From JAZDKP01 sp043802925 (lineage in GTDB: Bacteria; Fibrobacterota; OXYB2-FULL-49-7; JAEUSG01), in the NCBI GenBank assembly GCA_043802925.1, contig JAZDKP010000067.1, positions 1 to 7,868 on the forward strand: a DNA stretch of 7,868 nucleotides, read 5' to 3'. Positions 5,957 to 7,868 of this stretch are shown here, in pieces. The notes under the pieces are model-generated. The model ran no database searches and was not told the origin of the DNA. It saw only the letters and a list, made by a program, of their open reading frames with translations. The translations under genes were made by a program, and so were the position numbers. The first letter of the stretch is position 1; the number at the start of each line of letters is the position of its first letter.

Positions 5957-7144
5957 TCAGTCCGCTTTTTTAAGGGCGCGGCCGAGGTCGGAAATGATGT
6001 CCCCGGCGTTTTCGATGCCCACGGCCAGGCGCACCAGTCCGTCCTTGATACCGAGCCTTAGACGTTCGGCCCGTGTGCAGTTGTAGTAGCTGATGGAAGC
6101 CGGGTGCGTGATGAGCGACTCCACGCCGCCCAGGCTCGGGCCGATATTGATGACGCGCAGGGCCGATAGGAAACGATGCACAGCCTTGACGTCGTTTTTC
6201 ATTTCGAAGGAAACGACCCCGCCGAAACCGCGCATCTGGCGCTGTGCCACCTCGTAATGCGGGTGGCTCGGGAGGCCCGGGTAGTAGACGCGTTGGATTC
6301 GGGGATGGGATTCGAGGAACTCGGCCACGGCCTGGCCGTTGGCATTGTGCCGCTCCATCCGCAGTTCGAACGTCTTGAGCCCGCGGATAAGCAGGTACGA
6401 GGAATGGGGGTCAATGACTCCGCCCGTGATTTTGAGGTAATCGCGGATGCGGGACACCAGCTCTTTTTTACCCAGGACCACGCCGGCAAGAAGGTCGTTG
6501 TGGCCGCCGAGGTATTTGGTGGCGCTGTGCACCACAAGATCCACGCCGTATTCGAGCGGCCGCTGGTTGTAAGGCGTGGCAAACGTGCTGTCGGAAATGA
6601 CCCGGATGCCCGTGCCGCGAAAAAGGGCCATGAGACGCTCGAGGTCCATGATATTGAGGTAGGGATTGGTCGGCGATTCGGAGAGGAAAATACGCGTGTT
6701 TTTGCGGACCGCACGGCGGAGGGCCGTGTAGTCGCCCATGCGGACCACGGTGCAGTCAATATCGAATTTTTGAAGGCAGGCCAGGCAGAAATCCAGGGTG
6801 CGCTTGTAGGCGTCGTCCGTGACGATGATGTGGTCCCCGGCGTTGAGCAGCGCGAAGAGCGTGGTGGTGAGGGCGCTCATGCCCGAGGAGAAGAGGACCG
6901 CGTCTCCGGCCTGCTCGATGGCCGCGAGCTTGCCTTCGGCCGCAAGCTGGGTGGGATGGCCATAGCGGCCGTACTCGAAGCGGCCCTTGGCACCGCGGGC
7001 GAGGTCGCGGATTTCACGCGTGTTCTTGAAAATGAAGGTCGAGGACTGGACAATGGGCGTGGTGATGGAGCCATATTCGTTGTAACGGATTTCGCCCGCG
7101 TGAACGGCCCGGGTCGAAAGGCCTTCCCTGTGGTTCGGCTTCAT
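5957..7144 (-). CDS. Cys/Met-metabolism PLP enzyme, cystathionine gamma-synthase type
   Basis: 395 residues, full length for the family; fold type I, cytoplasmic, normally tetrameric. These enzymes join cysteine (or sulfide) to an activated homoserine to make cystathionine or homocysteine, or run the lyase reaction. The PLP lysine is K210 in HSATKYLGGHND; other expected residues are Y58 and R60 in FEYGRYGHPT, the SSGM phosphate loop (86-89), Y113 stacking on the ring, N160 in ESPTNP, D185 binding the pyridine nitrogen, S207, and R372 in VRLAVGIEN for the substrate carboxylate. The EYGRYG and GGHNDLLAG motifs resemble plant-type gamma-synthases more than E. coli MetB. Synthase versus lyase or sulfhydrylase cannot be settled from motifs, so no symbol is given. 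A GGGAG about 9 nt before the ATG supports the start. It lies 18 nt after the PEGA-like gene and 1 nt before the radical SAM gene. No methionine-type riboswitch is visible upstream. Confidence 0.93.
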   Translation of the reverse strand: MKPNHREGLSTRAVHAGEIRYNEYGSITTPIVQSSTFIFKNTREIRDLARGAKGRFEYGRYGHPTQLAAEGKLAAIEQAGDAVLFSSGMSALTTTLFALLNAGDHIIVTDDAYKRTLDFCLACLQKFDIDCTVVRMGDYTALRRAVRKNTRIFLSESPTNPYLNIMDLERLMALFRGTGIRVISDSTFATPYNQRPLEYGVDLVVHSATKYLGGHNDLLAGVVLGKKELVSRIRDYLKITGGVIDPHSSYLLIRGLKTFELRMERHNANGQAVAEFLESHPRIQRVYYPGLPSHPHYEVAQRQMRGFGGVVSFEMKNDVKAVHRFLSALRVINIGPSLGGVESLITHPASISYYNCTRAERLRLGIKDGLVRLAVGIENAGDIISDLGRALKKAD

Positions 7145-7162
7145 GAGGCAAGACTCCCGGAA

Positions 7163-7714
7163 TTAGTTGACACTGAGAATAATGACGAGCCCCATGGTGA
7201 CAATGAGACCCGTCACCAGCCCCACCTTGGCATAAAAGGACTTTTTAGAGGTGGACAGGCTCTGGCGGATGTCCTCCACGGAAAAGATGACCTCGCTATT
7301 GTCTTCCTGCTGGATGACCACGCTCTGGGTCGAAAATTCGGACAGCGTGCCGCAGACGATTTCGTCGGTGACGATTTGGCCCCGGAAGATGGCCTGGACC
7401 TCCATGGGTAGCTGCGCCAGGGAGCGGATTTGGCCGGAGGCGAGGCTGTCGCGCAGGCTGTTTGAGAGGAAGCTGACGGTGTACTGCCCGACCGGCAACC
7501 GGGTCGCACGAAACGGGGTCACGCCGATTTTCTGGCCGTTTAGAAAAACAGGCAACGAATCGGTTCCGGTGTCCGTGAGGATGGACAGCCCCCCGTAAAA
7601 CTGGAAATGGGTGCCCTGCTTGTCCGCAGGACGGACGTTGAGCTCTTCTTCCTGAAAGGGGTTCTGGGTAAACGCAACGGTCGTGAGAACAAGAAATGAT
7701 AGAATGGTTTTCAT
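7163..7714 (-). CDS. PEGA-like envelope protein with signal peptide and C-terminal membrane helix
   Basis: 183 residues. Residues 1-16 (MKTILSFLVLTTVAFT) look like a signal peptide without a lipobox Cys, so the protein is probably exported. Residues about 41-85 resemble a PEGA repeat: a short beta region with LPVFLNGQKIGVTPFRATRLPVGQYTV-like order, namely a strand, NGxxxGxTP and LPxGxYTV. PEGA domains are beta-rich surface or periplasmic modules of unclear function, often in proteins anchored to the envelope. A middle region (90-158) contains further strands and the charged segment EDNSEVIFSVEDIRQ. Residues 164-182 form a single hydrophobic helix next to KKSFYAK, probably a membrane anchor with only N183 beyond it. 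The ATG follows a GGGAAGAG-like ribosome site by about 6 nt. It is the first gene of a likely minus-strand operon with the PLP enzyme and radical SAM protein, an odd pairing. The PEGA assignment is from pattern recall; the exported and anchored topology is clearer. Confidence 0.8.
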   Translation of the reverse strand: MKTILSFLVLTTVAFTQNPFQEEELNVRPADKQGTHFQFYGGLSILTDTGTDSLPVFLNGQKIGVTPFRATRLPVGQYTVSFLSNSLRDSLASGQIRSLAQLPMEVQAIFRGQIVTDEIVCGTLSEFSTQSVVIQQEDNSEVIFSVEDIRQSLSTSKKSFYAKVGLVTGLIVTMGLVIILSVN

Positions 7715-7752
7715 GGTTCTCTTCCCGGTTTAATCACAATGGGTTCAATTCC

Positions 7753-7768
7753 CCGTAGCTTGCTACGG
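7753..7768. repeat. Short perfect palindrome upstream of the PEGA-like gene
   Basis: CCGTAGC (7753-7759), TT, GCTACGG (7762-7768) is a perfect 7-bp inverted repeat. The left flank reads AATTCC, as if the palindrome had once continued into a matching GGAATT, but the right flank is CTTGTTTG, so the extension is lost. It lies in the untranscribed gap or the leader of the PEGA gene and may be a hairpin or a remnant of a dispersed palindromic repeat. Confidence 0.65.
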
Positions 7769-7774
7769 CTTGTT

Positions 7775-7840
7775 TGTCATTCCGGGCTTGACCCGGAATC
7801 CATCATCAGGTGGTGGATTCCCGCTTTCGCGGGAATGACA
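7775..7840. repeat. 66-bp compound palindromic repeat (REP/MITE-like)
   Basis: TGTCATTCC (7775-7783) is the reverse complement of GGAATGACA (7832-7840), giving a long-range palindrome. Each half is itself a hairpin: ATTCCGGG/CCCGGAAT (7779-7799, loop CTTGA) and ATTCCCGC/GCGGGAAT (7817-7836, loop TTTC), and GGAATCCA (7795-7802) matches TGGATTCC (7814-7821). The whole can fold either as two small hairpins or as one long stem. Very similar sequences are, from memory, dispersed in many bacterial genomes as non-autonomous repeats, and ATTCCC-N8-GGGAAT resembles the dRS3 element of Neisseria. Only one copy lies in this window. No transposase or target-site duplication could be shown, so mobility is inference. 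Confidence 0.85.
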
Positions 7841-7868
7841 GAGAAAGCCTCTTTGCCTTTCGATACCC

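Noticed and set aside
6176..7411. Plus-strand open frame of 411 codons across the PLP-enzyme and PEGA-like genes
   Set aside because: It spans two genes on the other strand, has no ribosome site or domain, and has the G/D/E/H-rich shadow composition.
7741..7755. GGGTTCAATTCCC resembling a tRNA T-arm, perhaps an attachment-site fragment
   Set aside because: Only three of five stem pairs form, there is no acceptor stem or CCA, and no integrase is nearby; the following bases belong to a palindrome.
7753..7840. CRISPR array
   Set aside because: The repeats are inverted and not regularly spaced direct repeats, and no spacer pattern or cas gene is present.

Overview
The window is a G+C-rich bacterial chromosome segment, densely packed with genes, with AT-rich stretches only in the short gaps between transcription units. 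Nothing in it fixes the phylum. The mix (HDOD and STAS signalling proteins, a corrinoid-type uroporphyrinogen-decarboxylase relative, a COG0731-like radical SAM protein, a PEGA-like envelope protein, a dispersed palindromic repeat) fits a Gram-negative-type, possibly uncultured and anaerobic lineage; that placement is inference. No phage, plasmid, insertion-sequence, CRISPR or RNA genes were found.

Layout. (1) Left, minus strand: a STAS protein (2351-2683) overlaps by 8 nt a 577-residue HDOD signalling protein (625-2358). After a 99-nt AT-rich gap with a promoter-like sequence comes the start of a multi-spanning membrane protein that runs off the left edge (1-525). (2) Centre, plus strand, divergent from STAS: a GT4 glycosyltransferase (2749-3921), then after 15 nt and a strong Shine-Dalgarno an MtaA/CmuA-like URO-D-family protein (3937-4995). 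The 65-bp divergent gap (2684-2748) holds two interleaved promoter-like sequences whose -10 boxes lie very close to the start codons. (3) Right, minus strand, convergent with the URO-D gene across 15 nt: a secreted or membrane-anchored PEGA-like protein (7163-7714), a cystathionine gamma-synthase-type PLP enzyme (5957-7144) and a radical SAM protein with a winged-helix-like C-terminus (5011-5955), with gaps of 18 nt and 1 nt, a likely operon. (4) Far right: 154 bp without a gene, holding a small perfect palindrome and a 66-bp compound palindrome that folds as two hairpins within a larger stem.

How the genes may work together. STAS plus HDOD looks like a signalling pair: STAS proteins are switched by serine phosphorylation, and HDOD proteins act as scaffolds or effectors. 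Both receiver-like domains of the HDOD protein have lost the phospho-accepting aspartate, so it is probably not controlled by ordinary phosphotransfer. The glycosyltransferase/URO-D pair and the PEGA/PLP/radical SAM trio are unusual neighbours; their co-transcription is supported by spacing, but no shared pathway can be read from the sequence. No clear new defence or mobile system is visible. The points most worth following are the receiver-HDOD-receiver architecture, the interleaved divergent promoters and the compound palindrome.
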